Assembly: GCA_013397115.1 (NCBI GenBank)
Contig: VWZW01004081.1
Span: 1,976,465 to 2,040,464 of the forward strand
Length of the DNA: 64,000 nt
Source: Edolisoma coerulescens
Taxonomy: Eukaryota; Chordata; Aves; Passeriformes; Campephagidae
Direction of reading: 5' to 3'
The first letter of the stretch is position 1, and each line of letters starts with the position of its first letter. The notes beneath the pieces were generated by a model that had not been told where the DNA came from, made no database searches, and saw nothing but the letters and a program-made list of their open reading frames with translations. Below are positions 13,665-25,700 of this stretch, piece after piece. The position numbers were made by a program, and so were the translations under genes.

Positions 13665-13830
13665 CAAGTGCGGATCGAAGCCCGGCGCTCGGCTGGCGGA
13701 GGCTCCGCGCGGGCAATTAGCGCCGCGGAGGCTGCGCACCCCATCCCAGGGAGTGCCAAGCAGCCCATCCCCACCGGGCCGGAGCAGCCAGAGCAGCTCC
13801 CCCCGCCCGACAGCGCGGGTGAAACCAGAA
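13665..13830. promoter_or_regulatory. Compact CpG cluster, possible promoter or first exon
   Basis: About 19 CpG dinucleotides fall within roughly 160 bases, in surroundings where CpG is rare. A GC box (CCGCCC) lies near 13802. Further downstream, at 14006/14007, is a donor-like site (CTGGG followed by GTGAGA). Together these would fit a short CpG-island promoter with a first exon ending near 14006, direction plus. The cluster is shorter than a standard CpG island. Overlapping open frames of 75 to 131 codons on both strands here are best explained by GC content. No TATA element is convincing. Function is inferred. Confidence 0.4.
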
Positions 13831-14018
13831 GAGTTTTTTTGCATTGCAATAGCTGCGAGTGGGAGCACAGCGGTACAGGAGGAGCAGGAACAAGAGGGAT
13901 GCACAAGTGGGAGTTGCCTTTTGCCTCCCTCCTGCAGCAGGCAGTGACAACCTGAGCTGCTCAGCTCCATCCCGAGCCCTCAACAGCATCCACTCAGCAC
14001 ACTGGGGTGAGAGTTCAT

Positions 14019-14049
14019 GGGGTGGGGGGTGGGGGGGGTGTGGGCAGGG
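14019..14049 (+). other. G-rich tract with quadruplex potential
   Basis: Four or more runs of at least three G bases (including runs of six and eight) are separated by single T or short TGT/CA spacers. This satisfies the usual G-quadruplex pattern on the plus strand. It lies just downstream of the CpG cluster and immediately after the donor-like site at 14006, so if that site is used it would sit at the start of the intron. Confidence 0.6.
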
Positions 14050-15885
14050 AAACCAGAACCTCTCCTGTGTTTACCTTCTGTCTTATCAGAAACACCAAGC
14101 AAATCCCAAATGGCAGATGAGCTGAATGAAGCACAGTATCAGGTCAAGTGATGTACATTCCTCATCATGCTGGAAAGATAATCCTGCATATTGTTTTCTG
14201 CCCTTTCTTATCATTTGATTTAAAGACGACGTGTGCGTGTACGCAGCTACAATGAGCAGGTGCATCCCTCGGGGTAAAGCCCTCCTACCCTGCCCTGCTC
14301 CTGGGGTCTCGTGGCTGATGCTGAAGCTGCTTCCCAGGGCAGTGTGTCAGGCAGCTGCTAAAAGCCTGTGATGAAAAGAGGAATATAATAAATATTGGGA
14401 AGTGATAGCCAGGGTGTTCCAAGGATGTGTGTATCTGTGTGTTAGTCAAGCAGGACAGCCTGACCCCATCCTCAGTCTTCAATCAAACACTGATTTCCAA
14501 AGGTCTGTACTTCCTCAGACAAATATTTCTGTTTAATTATGTGCTTCGCTAGGATAAATTTCATTCAATGTGGAGCTTTTTGGACTTGCAGATTTTTTGA
14601 TTGGCCCTGCTAGGATGTACAGGTTGTTCTTATTCCTAATTTACATTATACATATTTATACCCATTTCCAGTATGTTTATAAGGGGAATAAAGTTTATAC
14701 TTCAATCCATACTTACTCCCAGATGGGAAAATGCCCATGAACTTCTTGTTCAGGGAATAAATGTGTATTGTAGTACATGGTCCACATGCTGCATTGTTAT
14801 ATATTGATCCAGCTCCCCAGATACTTCAAAATTAATGTACCCCTTTGAAAGTGAGTGAAGGAGATGTGCCAAATTCAGAGCCTGGCTGAGAGTCTGGCTT
14901 ATTTTCTAGAGATGTTGAATATTCCAAGGCTTGCACAGTATCTTTCAGTGATGTAGAAGAAATAACTGCCTTAGAAAGCCTCTCTTCTTTTCACAGAGAC
15001 AACATTTTAAAATTGTGTAACATGCCCTTTTCTCCATCACATGGTCCTCATTTTGTTCACCATTATTTTTAATGGACCAATTTTCTCTCTTCTTTTTCAT
15101 CCACTGAGCCCTTATTATTATTATCATCATCAAATTCTTTGTAGGCTGCCAGCATTTGATATTTCATTTCACTGATTTAATTATCTCTGTGGCTTGTTAT
15201 GGGCCTGGTTATTTTTATAGATCTCCAATTCCTCCCCTTTACCAAAATGCTTACATGCAAATCTGTTTGCTCATTGTTTATAGGGTGCTTGGCACTTGGG
15301 CTCTTTTGTACCTTGCATTTGTTCCAGGGGGTGTTTTAGACTAATCAGATTTCACAGCTTCATCCAGTGAACATGGGCAGACAGGTAACACAATGGGGTC
15401 TTCCATGTGCAGGTGAAAGGATGTTACACTAGTTTAAATAATCTGATTTTGTCTTCTGGGCATCATCACCATCTTTGGAAACTTGGGCAAGGGATAAAAG
15501 AACAGAGGGTCTCCGTGAGCCCCTCTGAGCCGAGGGGATTTTTGCTGTCATCTCTGCTGTAGACTGAACAGTTCCTTGCGTGGGCTGCTGAGATTTTCTG
15601 CCTGACATGACGCTCTAGGAATGACACAAAAGGAGTCCTCACTGGCATCATTCTTTGAAAGCTCCTGCTACAGCTTTCGTTGTGTTTTTCCAATCAGCTC
15701 CCCAAACCATTGCCCTTTATCCTCTATCTTGATGTGATCCAGAATATTTGACTTATTAAAGCAGCACCCCAGTGGCTGACCCCTCAATTCTCATTTCTCC
15801 AGCAAACCAGGCCAGCTATGTGCTGTCAAGAAAGATCTTGTAGCTGTTGGTCTTTCAGAGAACCTCAGCCCAGCTTCTGTATTGT
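14050..15885. other. Unique AT-rich non-coding DNA, no gene seen
   Basis: No exon or repeat was recognised. Open frames do not exceed about 75 codons. A short trinucleotide run of TTA followed by TCA units lies at about 15112-15131. Confidence 0.55.
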
Positions 15886-15889
15886 GCTG

Positions 15890-16250
15890 ACTGGCCTCCT
15901 GTAATTGCAATTGCTTTAGGAATAATGATATGCCCACACAGGGACACGCTGTAATTTTGTGAGTTTCTTGGATCTATTATAATCAAGAGTCCATAAATAA
16001 CTGCTTCTAATACATTTGACTAAAAAAAGTAATTGCTATTTAAATGGTTAATTTATTGTATGCTAATTAAGTGCTCAATAGATGAGAACATTTTAATGGA
16101 AAATAACTTAACTCAGTAAGCATATTTTTAATAATTATTATTTGCCTGAAAGGGATCTGATGCAGAAGTCATGTAATGACATGCTCTAATTGATGTTTTT
16201 AAAGTATATTTGTTGTGCATAAATAGTTATTTTATTGCACATATCTCTTT
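15890..16250. promoter_or_regulatory. AT-rich putative conserved non-coding element
   Basis: The block is AT-rich yet not simple-repeat. It contains many TAAT cores, including GCTAATTAAGTGCTC at 16062-16076, which combines a homeodomain core with an NKX-like AAGTG. There are several TTAAT/ATTAA sites and no long open frame. This texture is typical of vertebrate developmental enhancers in gene deserts. No conservation data are available, so the call is an inference and AT-rich neutral DNA is the alternative. Confidence 0.35.
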
Positions 16251-16541
16251 CCCTCATATGCACAGGTTCCCAGCTGGAGGCCCTGTTCTGCTTTATTTTA
16301 GTCTGTTCTTCCCTGCTTTGGAAAATTCTCTCACTTATGCTTGTAAAATAATCTCAGTCACTGCAGCACAAAGCAGGATATGAGCAGAGGCAGGGAGCTG
16401 CTGGCTTCTCCAGAAGAAGTTCTAGTTTTAACTTCAGTTGACTATTCAGCTTTAGGTTTTGTGATGGTACTGGGTGCAAGGCCAACAGGATTCTGTTTTC
16501 TACACAGTCAGGCTTAGAGTGTGAGCCAGAGAAACCCTTGG

Positions 16542-16561
16542 AAGCTCCAAGCTCCAAGCTC
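16542..16561. repeat. Short tandem repeat, 7-base unit (AAGCTCC), about 3 copies
   Basis: AAGCTCC is repeated head to tail with the last copy incomplete. It is a minor local duplication with no evident function. Confidence 0.7.
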
Positions 16562-17829
16562 AGCTTCCTCCAGAAACCAAAGTGACAGGGCAGGGCAGGG
16601 TATCTTTTTTGCAGACATCCTTACAACTCCCAGATCACAGAGATACACAGATGGTCCCTATTGTGCCACATCTCAGAAGAAAACGTTTATAACTCGGGTC
16701 CTCTTGGGTACATGGATATTGCTCCTGTGGTGATGGCACAGAGCAGAGCTGGGAACCCCTGCAACAGAGACCTTCTCACCTGGGAAGTGAGTGAGATGCC
16801 AGCTGTTGGCCTGGAGTAAAAGCAGGGTGCAGAAAGAAAGGATAAAGTGCAATGTCCATTGTTAATAATTTCATTTGCAATGGAGGAAGGTGAGGAATGG
16901 GAGCTGGACAGTTGGACTGGATGTGCTTCAGGCAATGCAACAGTGTCCCAACTGTGTTTTAATCAAATGTCCTGGGAGCAGTTTGAATTGGGAGCAGGTA
17001 GTTTCAGATTTAAGGACTGGGGGAGTAGACAGCTGATCTTCTTTCCTGGCAAAGATTTTATGAGAAAGTCCATTCTGGCCTTTCCTTAGCACTCACTTGC
17101 TGTTCATCTTCACACGTCTTCAGCTCCCTGTAATTCACTGGCATCTTTGGCATCACTGGGCAATGACTGTTCTTATTTTTTTGTGAATTCAAAGAGAGAT
17201 CTTCTGAGACTAAAATGAGCAGTGGACAGGAAATGGGTGTGTTAGTAGCTCTGGTGAGATGGGGATAGCCTTTAAAAAGTCACTGCACTCGCCTGGATCT
17301 CTTTTTTTCCCATCCATACGATAGAGTTAACTATGCACACTTCCTTCATGAAAACCATTTAGTATTTTCTGTTGAAAAATCCTATATGTGTTATAAGTGT
17401 TAATCATTTTTGTCACTCAGGCACCGATTTAGGAATTTCTGGAGTACTCCCACATGTTGAGAATCACACCTATCTTAAGGATGAGAATATTAGATCCCAG
17501 TGCAGAACTGGGCTAATTTGAAAATGACATATATTTCTAGGATAATGCCTCAGATAGATCTTATATAAGAAAATGAATTGCATTTATATCTAGAAAGAAC
17601 TATGGATCATATGATTTTACCTGTTTCAATCCAGCATTCTTGCATTTATTGAAGGAATTTATGTATGTTTATGGTAGGGTTTCCTGAGAGACGTTGCATC
17701 TTCCTGTTCCATTGGTCCTCTGTACCAATGATTAATCACCTGTTGACTTACGTAAAAATTCTCATTTCCTGAATTCTTTTCTTTTTTGCAGGAAAAAAGC
17801 TAAATTACTCAGGAGGTTTTCTTTTCTGG

Positions 17830-17870
17830 TTTTTTTTTTTTTTTCAGGGTGTGGGTTGGGGGTTGGTGGG
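17830..17870 (+). other. Poly-T followed by G-rich quadruplex-type tract
   Basis: Fifteen T bases (17830-17844) and CAG are followed by GGGTGTGGGTTGGGGG and TTGGTGGG. The G-runs fit the quadruplex pattern on the plus strand. The poly-T plus CAG also looks like a 3' splice site, but no matching donor makes a sensible exon downstream. The T/G strand asymmetry is the main observation. Confidence 0.5.
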
Positions 17871-19885
17871 TGGTTGAGTCAAAAGTCTAACAACCCACGA
17901 GTCTTACAGCTCCTTGGTTCCTGTTGGTGAAAGGAGATACCCATAATTATTTAATTAAGAAAGTTGTTGGGGTAGGTCCTTAGGGATTTGATCTAATGAA
18001 GATGGTGCTTATTCAGTAAAGAACAAAAACTTTAATACCGGGTACCATCCCAATGAGTTAACCAGCTTTACTTTTGAATAGTCACTATTAACTGGAAAGA
18101 AGAAGTCATGAAATGTCAACAGAGCAAGCTTGAATGCTACTATCATAATCTGCTCATACTCATACATCAAAATTAAACTTTAATCCATGTGTGGGCTTCA
18201 AAGGGTGTATTCAGAAGGTCCACCTTCAGCCCAGGTTTTATTAACCAATGGAGAAACATCTGATAGTCTCAGAACAGCAGTCAGTGAGCAGGAAGCCACC
18301 TCAGGGCAGGAATGAGGAGCCAGTGGGCAAAATCTGACACTCAGACCAGTGGATGGAGCCTAAATTGTCAGAGTAAAAAAAACCCAGTAAGGCCAGATTT
18401 GAAGAGGCAGCAAAAAACTTTCATGCAACCAGCTAACAGAGCTTGAAAAAAATGGATACACTTCCAGATGTGGAAATACTTCTGCAGGGCTGGCAAACAA
18501 TAAACTTCAAGTCTGGACCAACCTGTGAACAAATTACTCCACTGTTTAACTTACAGTAATCAACTCGATAATTAGGCAGGGAAAACGTTAACTCCTTAGC
18601 CACGAGGGACCATCTGGGGATGCCAAAGTAGGTCATTAGCTAATAAGCCTCTGCAGGCTCAGGAGAGGGAAGGGGAAGCCTGAAGAGGGCTGTTGGTAAA
18701 GGGCAGGTGGGAAAGCTGTACCACCAAACCATGGCCTCTCCTGGCTCCAAGGGTTTTACTGCCTGGGAGAGTGCTGAGTTTCAGTTCCCAGGTATTTGAT
18801 TAGCCTTCTTTGGGGAGACTGCTAGATTAGGAGTCAGAGAATTAATTGGCGGACCTTCAGCTAACTGTAAGCAAGAAAGCAATCCCTGAAAACCACAGTG
18901 GAGATCGATTAATTCAGAAATGTCTCATCACAGAATATGAAGAACGCTTTTCCCCTTCCTCTCAGCAGCAGCTTCCTACTTCAAGTCTTAGGGAAGAAAC
19001 TATAAACTTGTTTGAATCACAAGAAAAACTGTATGCTGCCCCCAAAAAGGGGAAAGAAAGTATTTTTAATGCTTATACATTATATAACACATAAGCATAT
19101 ATCATTTAAAAGGACATTAGCAACCTTATTTCCTCATTTTGGAAATGATGCATTAAAAGGGAAAATGCCACTATTGCAGTTTTCTTCTTATATAAAGCAG
19201 ATTTGTGTCCACAGTGCCTGGGCTCGGGTCTGGTGCACCGGAGCAGCAAATCCTGCTTGCCAAGAAGTAGATTCCTTTGCTTTTCCTTGAAGGCCATTGC
19301 CAGAGGTCCCTGGGCAGTGTGGCCCAGCAGGAAAAGGTGGCACAAAGGGAGCCTGGTGGACTCTACTCACAGCTTCTGTCAGGTGCCCTGGCTGGAACAA
19401 AGTGGAGGGTTGTGGTAAGCAGGCAAATGTTTTGCAGACATATGTTGATGCAGGCAGGCAGTGCACACATCCACCCCACTCTTGATTTACATATGTCTGA
19501 AATATCCTTAGAATGCAGGGGAAGTAAAAAATGTGGTGTCATGGAAGGTCCACTTTGGTAGCTGAAAGCCAACCCCTCCTCTTGCAAAGATTAATCACAA
19601 AAGGTCTGTTGAGGCTGATTTGCAAAGTCTCTTACAGCCTGGCACCTGCAGCAGTATCTAATGAGAGATGCTGTGAAGGAACCGCCTTGCAAGGAGATGG
19701 TCATGGAGATGAACCATATACAAAGTGCAGGAAAGTTAAATTGCAGCTGCTAAACCTAGGAAACATCCTTGTATACAAGGTATTCTATTTAATGGGATTG
19801 ACTATTTATACACATTTTTTCAGGCCACTTCCATGTATTGCAAAACACCTTGCAATACATTTTCCAAATCACTCTCCAAAGGAGA

Positions 19886-19911
19886 TTTTTTTTTTTCTTT
19901 TTTTTTTTTTT
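19886..19911. repeat. Interrupted poly-T tract
   Basis: About 25 T bases with one C interruption. Because avian CR1 elements do not insert with poly-A tails, this is more likely a slippage tract than a retroposon tail. It creates low-complexity lysine or phenylalanine runs in chance frames. Confidence 0.7.
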
Positions 19912-20600
19912 CTCATGCCTGCATCTCATGGTACTGCAGAAAAGAGAGAATGTGCAGCTTTTTTGGGTGTTGCAAGTAAAAGTACACATTCAGAAATGAT
20001 CCTTACTAAGAGAGTTTCAACTCTAATTTACTTTTGACCTTTGGTGTGAATCTACCTCAAGAATTTTTTCTAAGAGCTGTGTACCTCCTGTGGGTCGCTG
20101 TTTGTGTCTTGATCCAAAGAAAGGGCTATAACTCTTCACCAAAGGTCCTTTGGTTCCTTTGGACATGACAAGTCTCAGTGTTACTCCTCCGTCAGGAGAG
20201 CAGGCTCTGGGTCACTGCAGTGACAGGGGCTCCTTGTGGTGATAGAGTTCAGGAACCCTTCCCAGTGGAGAGAGTCAGCGACATCCTGGGGGCTGGACAC
20301 CCCTTCCATGCTGGCCCTCCTCAGGACTTGCCTGCACCCGCTCACTCCGGGGTCTTCCCGCTCTCCAAAGGGGATGCCATGTGTCCATGTGCTTCCTTTC
20401 TCTCTGTGTGACCCCAGACCAGCACTGCTGGCCTTCACCAGCACACCTGAGCTGGGAGCTGGTGTGTGGCTGCTGCCAGACTCCCGAGCCCATGCGCCGG
20501 GATCCTTGCACAAATGTTGCTCAGGCGTTGTGAGAGATAATAATAGACGTGAGTCCCACAGAAGTAAAGCTAATACTGAGGCTTGCTGCTGTCTTTTCAG

Positions 20601-20810
20601 TAGGCTTTTGGATTTCAACTTTATGGCGCAGAAACGCCGCAGGGAGGAAGGCACTTCTCCTGTTCCCCACCACGAGGTGTTTGTCCCAGCTTGCCCTTGC
20701 CAGGCGTCTGCAGCTGGGGGAGGGAGCCAGGGCTGTGGCCGGGAGCACCATGAGTGGTGTTGAACTGAACAGCGAGGAGATGGTCACATATTTAGCATGG
20801 AAGCTTTGTG
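20601..20810 (+). other. Candidate exon (210 bases), product unknown
   Basis: The segment is bounded by well-formed splice signals. Upstream is a branch-like CTAAT about 28 bases before TGCTGTCTTTTCAG, and downstream is TTTGTG followed by GTAAGT, a perfect donor core. One frame is open across the whole segment, entering and leaving in the same phase (one base of the split codon before, one at the end), so it would be a skippable 70-codon cassette. That frame contains an internal methionine at about 20750 in a reasonable start context (A at -3), giving MSGVELNSEEM and then an amphipathic stretch up to the donor. The base composition is GC-richer than the DNA downstream. I do not recognise the peptide. 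It may equally be a non-coding RNA exon or chance. Confidence 0.35.
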
Positions 20811-23800
20811 GTAAGTCGGATCTCTTATTATTGTTTTATCATATGTTTTGAGCTTCATATTTAATTCAGGTCAAATCTAAACTACTAAACAGAACTGTTA
20901 TGCAGCATAGCAGATAAATGAAGTGTGGGTTTAGCATAGCTCTGACCTAGTTACTTCATGCAATGTTTTCTAAAAGCAAAAATTGAAATCTTTTATCTGA
21001 ACAAGAAATGAGTCTTTGTTCCCCTGCCTATTGCAGCATTTTGCGTATATTTGGTTTCAAAGACTGATGAAATTTGCCATTCCAAATCTTTCACAGGTAT
21101 CATAAAGGCTTGTCTTTGCTGGTAACCCAACCCAAGAGTGTTTTGGCAAAAAGAATATCTGCCATCAGTGGTACACAGAGTGATCTTGACACATCAGATG
21201 GCAGAAAGACAGGACCAGAGTTGATAAACATTAATAAAACATTAAAAATAGCTAGGTGTTTTTAAAAAGAGTAATTCTATTTTTGTTACTGTTCTCAAAA
21301 AATAAAAAAGAAGATATTTTCTGGAAAGAAGAGGCAAACCAAAGTACGGAATGCCAAGATATTTGAGACTCACAAAACACAGATGTGTTTTTCTAATCTT
21401 CCTGATATAGATACATACTTCCTATCATCAATAGCTCTATAAAGATTTTGAGTTGGAGAGAGAAACAGAACAGAGATAATAAAAAATTCTTTAATTTCTT
21501 TAAATTTCAATTTACATTATTTTAAAAAATAGATTTGCTCTGCATTATTAAGGAATCTATAAAATAGCTATGGGGGTTTTTCTGAATTTGCAATCAAACA
21601 TGGGTTTTAGTAATTAATTTTCATTATATTTGATTTTAGAAATCCTGACAGGTTCTGGTTACAATTAAAATGGGAAAAGTAGATGTAGAATGAAAGTGAT
21701 GAAAACCAAAATGCAATGTTCTGCATTCAACTCCCCACTGAGTTACTGAGAAAATTAATATTTATTTAACCCCCTGATTTTAGAGAAACATTTGGGGTTT
21801 TCTTATAAAAAAATGAGGACAAATTTTCAACTAGGCTGTATTAGTGAGTGTCACATGGAGTTATGGGGCAGATTCCACCACAAGAGCTCAGAGCTGCTCA
21901 TCACTGCTTGGCAGGGAAAATGCTGATATTCCAATGGACTGGTTTGAGAAACACTGGGTAATTTTCAACCCTTCAAGATGCCCAGTAGTTGCACTCAGAA
22001 GTAGTATAAGTGGGAGCTGGGATGAGTCCTGAGATAGGTGGAGGGGATGAGGATTCCATCATTCCCATTAGGGGAATCCATTGGGATTGGGCACTCATTG
22101 CACAGAAACAGCTGTGGCTTTGCAGGACAGCAGCATGGACCAATGCAACTTAATGCTTCCCATACTTTCCATTCCATGCCTTCTGCTGGGCCAGCCTCTT
22201 TCTCCTCTTCTTTTTCAACTCTTCTTGCCACTTCCCTCCATTTCTGCTTTGTATTCCCTGCTTCTTCCTGACACCTTTGAAAATGTAATGCTTGTTCCTC
22301 CAGTGTGTGAAGCACTCAAACCTGAAACCACGCCATGGTTCCTCTCTTTTATCTATTATTTATCAGGAAGGCTTTTGAAAGCAATGATCAGTGTTCGACA
22401 TAAAGACTGGATAGCTCACAAGACAGCATGGCTCAGACATGAACCAGCTCAGGAAAGCTGCGGTGGCAGAACAGCAGTGTCACAAGTGAAAGAGAGAAAA
22501 GCAGGCTGTGGGAAGTGTAAAGTGCAGGACCTCTGCCCTGGGTTGTCTCTGTGGTCTGCAGGAACTGTTGGATGTGGGAGTGGCTCATTGCTTGTACACA
22601 AAAAACTGAAGGGAGACGCAAACAAAATACTCCACTAATGGCAATATGTTGTTGTTGGAATCAGTAGTGCAGGGTTATTTCTGTGGTAAAGTCAACTTTA
22701 TCCAGATTTACCTGCTCTCTGAAACTTTAGGTGAGGGGGACAGTCAATAAATAGCTCATGAGAAATTGCTGCCCGGGCTAGTTTAGACTGGGCCTGGCTC
22801 TTATAAAGGTGTGATCTGATGAGAAAGGTCAGGAGCCTGCCTTGGATGGTGCATCGCAGTTCCTGGTCCCCTCTTATTCCCAGCAGCAGAACCAAAATAT
22901 GGCTGTGGCCACCACCCTCTATTCCTCACCCCTGGCTCCACCACCTGATGTCAAGGATAATAACAGAGCTTGGATGGGAATTCTCCAAAATATTGTCATT
23001 TTCTGAACTTTCTTCCTTGTGTATGGAGCAATAAAATCTCAACCCAACCAACAGCAACCAGAGATGGGCAAAATATTAACTTTCATTCATCACTCGAAAT
23101 AACTCTCTCCGGCTCCTTGCCTTACCAAACTGCTCTTGGACTTTGCTGCCATTATTCCATCTCGTTTTGAACAAGGCAGAACTCTTCAGAGAGTACATGA
23201 ATTCCCAAGAGGTCTCTTCAAATCTCGTTTTATTTGAACACTAAAACTCAGTAGAACCCAGGTTGCCCGAACTACTTTTTCTTGGCTCCATCCTCACACT
23301 TCTTTCTGTATATCAGAGGCACATCCAGCTTGGATATGGAGGGGAAATAAAGAATAAGACCAGACTGGGAGACTACTTCATTGAGATTCTATTTTGGCTT
23401 CTAGCGTTTGTGGCTAATACTAAGAAATTAGTCAAGTTGGATTTTTACACTTCACGTGTGATTATGCTGGGCATAATTCTGCTGTCACTCAAGCAAAAAT
23501 AAATACTGAAACTAATGGAGGTCTATGAAAATAAAACTGATGTAAATGAGAAGAGAATCGGCCCCCCTGTGGATATGAGATCAGATTACTACCATTCTCC
23601 TATTTATACTAGAACTCCTTTATGCCTCTGACAGTCAAAAGTGGTTTTAAATTGGTGGAACAGTGATATCCACTCATTTTAAGATGCCTTTATGATTTAT
23701 GAGCAGTGGCAAAGGCTTTACTGTAAGTGTGGATAGAATTCCCTGTTACCAGAGGCAAAGTGTTGTAAGGAACGTGGGAAGGTGGGTGCTCCTGGTGTCA

Positions 23801-24845
23801 CCACAGCCCTCCCTGCCCTCCCGTGCCCTGCTCCCCTCCTGCCTCAGGCCAAGCACCTGCACCAAGGGCTGGGCACTGCTCCTCTGGTGTCCAGCCTGGT
23901 ATTGGATTGAACAATAGTGACTCGTGTTCCCTGTTCCCGAGGGGGGAGCGCTGTGCTGTGCGATCCTGTGTCCATGGCTCAGCACGCGGCAGGAGGGCAT
24001 CGTGTGACCACACTGAACCTAAAGCACAGAGCTGGCACTAAACCAGAGTTACTGCACTCCTCAGTGGAGACATCCGTGAGCTGTCAGCCAACAGGGTTTG
24101 CTGTGCCCCAGGTCTGCTGAGAGCCACCTGAAGGTAAAATGCAGAGCAGGAAAGAGGCTCTTGCTGGACCACCAGGAGATTTAGGGACAAGCAGGTGTTC
24201 CATAATTGTTCCTATGATATTTCTTGGCAAGAAAATACATAACCAGATTTCTTCTAAAATCTTCCAAATCCTCCTCTGCTTTGATTCTGTGTATAAAACT
24301 ATCAAACTTTGGATAACATGCTGCTATGATGACTCTTGAAATTGAATGGCAAGATGAACTGTCAGATGAGGAAACCAGAAATCCTGCCACCTTAGAAGTG
24401 TCTGAATGAAGAGCTGAAAGAGTTCTCTGTCTCCTTGAGGAGCAGCCCCAAAAGGAGCAGCAGGTTAGATGACGGTCATGGCCTTTCCCAAGCAGAGGGT
24501 CTCGCTGATGTTTTGTATTTGGTGTATTGGGACCCCATCCCTGACCTGAACGCAAGTTAAGAGGACTGAAGCTGTGTTTAGTCACTTCCTGTCACCTCAG
24601 GGCACCTTTCTAAGCCCGTGGGATCACTGGAGTAGATAACTCAGGTGAACACGTGGAGGGCTGGGAGATGTGCTGCAGCTCCAGGTATTTATCTGCACAG
24701 GCAGAGGGACAGTTCCTGTTCTGCTTCAGGATTGCTTCTAATAAACACTGGCATTTCTAAGTGCTGTGCATCAAAATTGCTGAAGTATGAGATGGGCAGC
24801 AAAAAGTGAAAATTGGATAAACACATGAGCATGTGACTCTGCAGA
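20811..24845. other. Unique non-coding DNA, no gene seen
   Basis: AT-rich to about 21840, then mixed. The longest open frame is 185 codons (22081-22638, plus), with no recognisable domain. A GC-richer patch at 23790-24010 has short frames on both strands. No repeat family was recognised. Confidence 0.5.
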
Positions 24846-24849
24846 GGCT

Positions 24850-25700
24850 TGAAGCATAATTAGCTGTAGTATTTTAATGATCTCTTTCCAGAGTATATAC
24901 AAAAAGCAGCGTGTTTACACACTGAGTTCAGCATTAGGAGCTCTGCTGTGATTTGCTCTCTGGAAATGCGGTGCTGCAGCCTCTGATTTTATAATCTGTT
25001 GACTGAACTCGTGGACTGTCAAGTATGTCTCAAGATTATCTGTGTTTGGATGTCAGATTATATTTTTTAGGGAACACAGCTTCTGTTTATTCTTAGCTCC
25101 GCTGATGATTTTCCCAGGTTTGTGCCATATGCTACGCGTCACAGATGAGTATTTTGCTGCCTGAAAATGTGACAACTCCTATCCAGTTTAATAGTTCTGT
25201 CATGTCAGCATTGTCATTAGCACTGAATTACAATAGTGGGTATTTAAGCACCAGATTATGGCATCCAATATTTGTTAAAATAACAAATTACAACGGCAGA
25301 CATTTTAAGAAGAGTCAGTAATATTTTAAAAACATCAGCCAGTCAACAAAGTCGTAAAGACTGATTTAGTGACTAATTAAACAAAGTTTGCTGAGTGGTT
25401 ATGCCTACCTAGATAAACTGCAGTTTTATGCATCTGTCTCACTGTGGGCTTTATGCATAATTCACACACTCTGACAAAACTCTGTTGAAAAAAATGTGTA
25501 GACAATATATTTAATGAACAGTTTTAAGAGCTTGAAGATTAAAAACAGCAGAAGATTTGTAAACTCATATTCAAACGGATGCAGATATATTGTTGTGCAC
25601 AAATTCTATATTAGCTGGCTCTCTAATAAAGTTTATGCAAAATAGATATAATGCGTAGTACTGCGCAAGGTTAATGTTGATCAATTCTTTTGAAACCACA
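24850..25700. promoter_or_regulatory. Large AT-rich putative conserved non-coding element
   Basis: About 850 bases lack simple repeats or long open frames but are dense in developmental transcription-factor cores. TAATTA lies at 24857-24862. CTAATTAAACAAAG (homeodomain next to a SOX-like ACAAAG) ends at 25386. Two exact copies of TTTATGCAT (POU/CDX-like) lie 25 bases apart, at 25425-25433 and 25450-25458. Such clustering is typical of deeply conserved enhancers. Without alignment the call remains an inference. Confidence 0.4.

Larger units (their letters stand above)
16251..20600. other. Unique non-coding DNA, no gene seen
   Basis: Nothing coding is recognisable. The interval includes a three-copy 7-base repeat at 16542-16561, the G-rich tract at 17847-17870, and a T-rich run at 19886-19911. 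From 20170 to 20600 GC content rises and both strands carry open frames up to 175 codons, leading into the exon-like segment at 20601. Confidence 0.5.

Noticed and set aside
13670..13682. GGATCGAAGCC resembling a tRNA B-box
   Set aside because: No A-box upstream and no cloverleaf. It is part of the CpG cluster.
19789..19989. Frame with a poly-lysine run
   Set aside because: The run is the complement of the interrupted poly-T tract, not a coding signal.
20750..20810. Resemblance of the short peptide after the internal methionine to the N-terminal BH4 region of Bcl-2 family proteins
   Set aside because: Only a few hydrophobic and charged positions agree over about 13 residues and no further family sequence follows. 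Too little to claim homology.
22081..22638. 185-codon plus-strand open frame
   Set aside because: No recognisable domain, and overlapping frames on both strands have similar character. No splice or promoter context.
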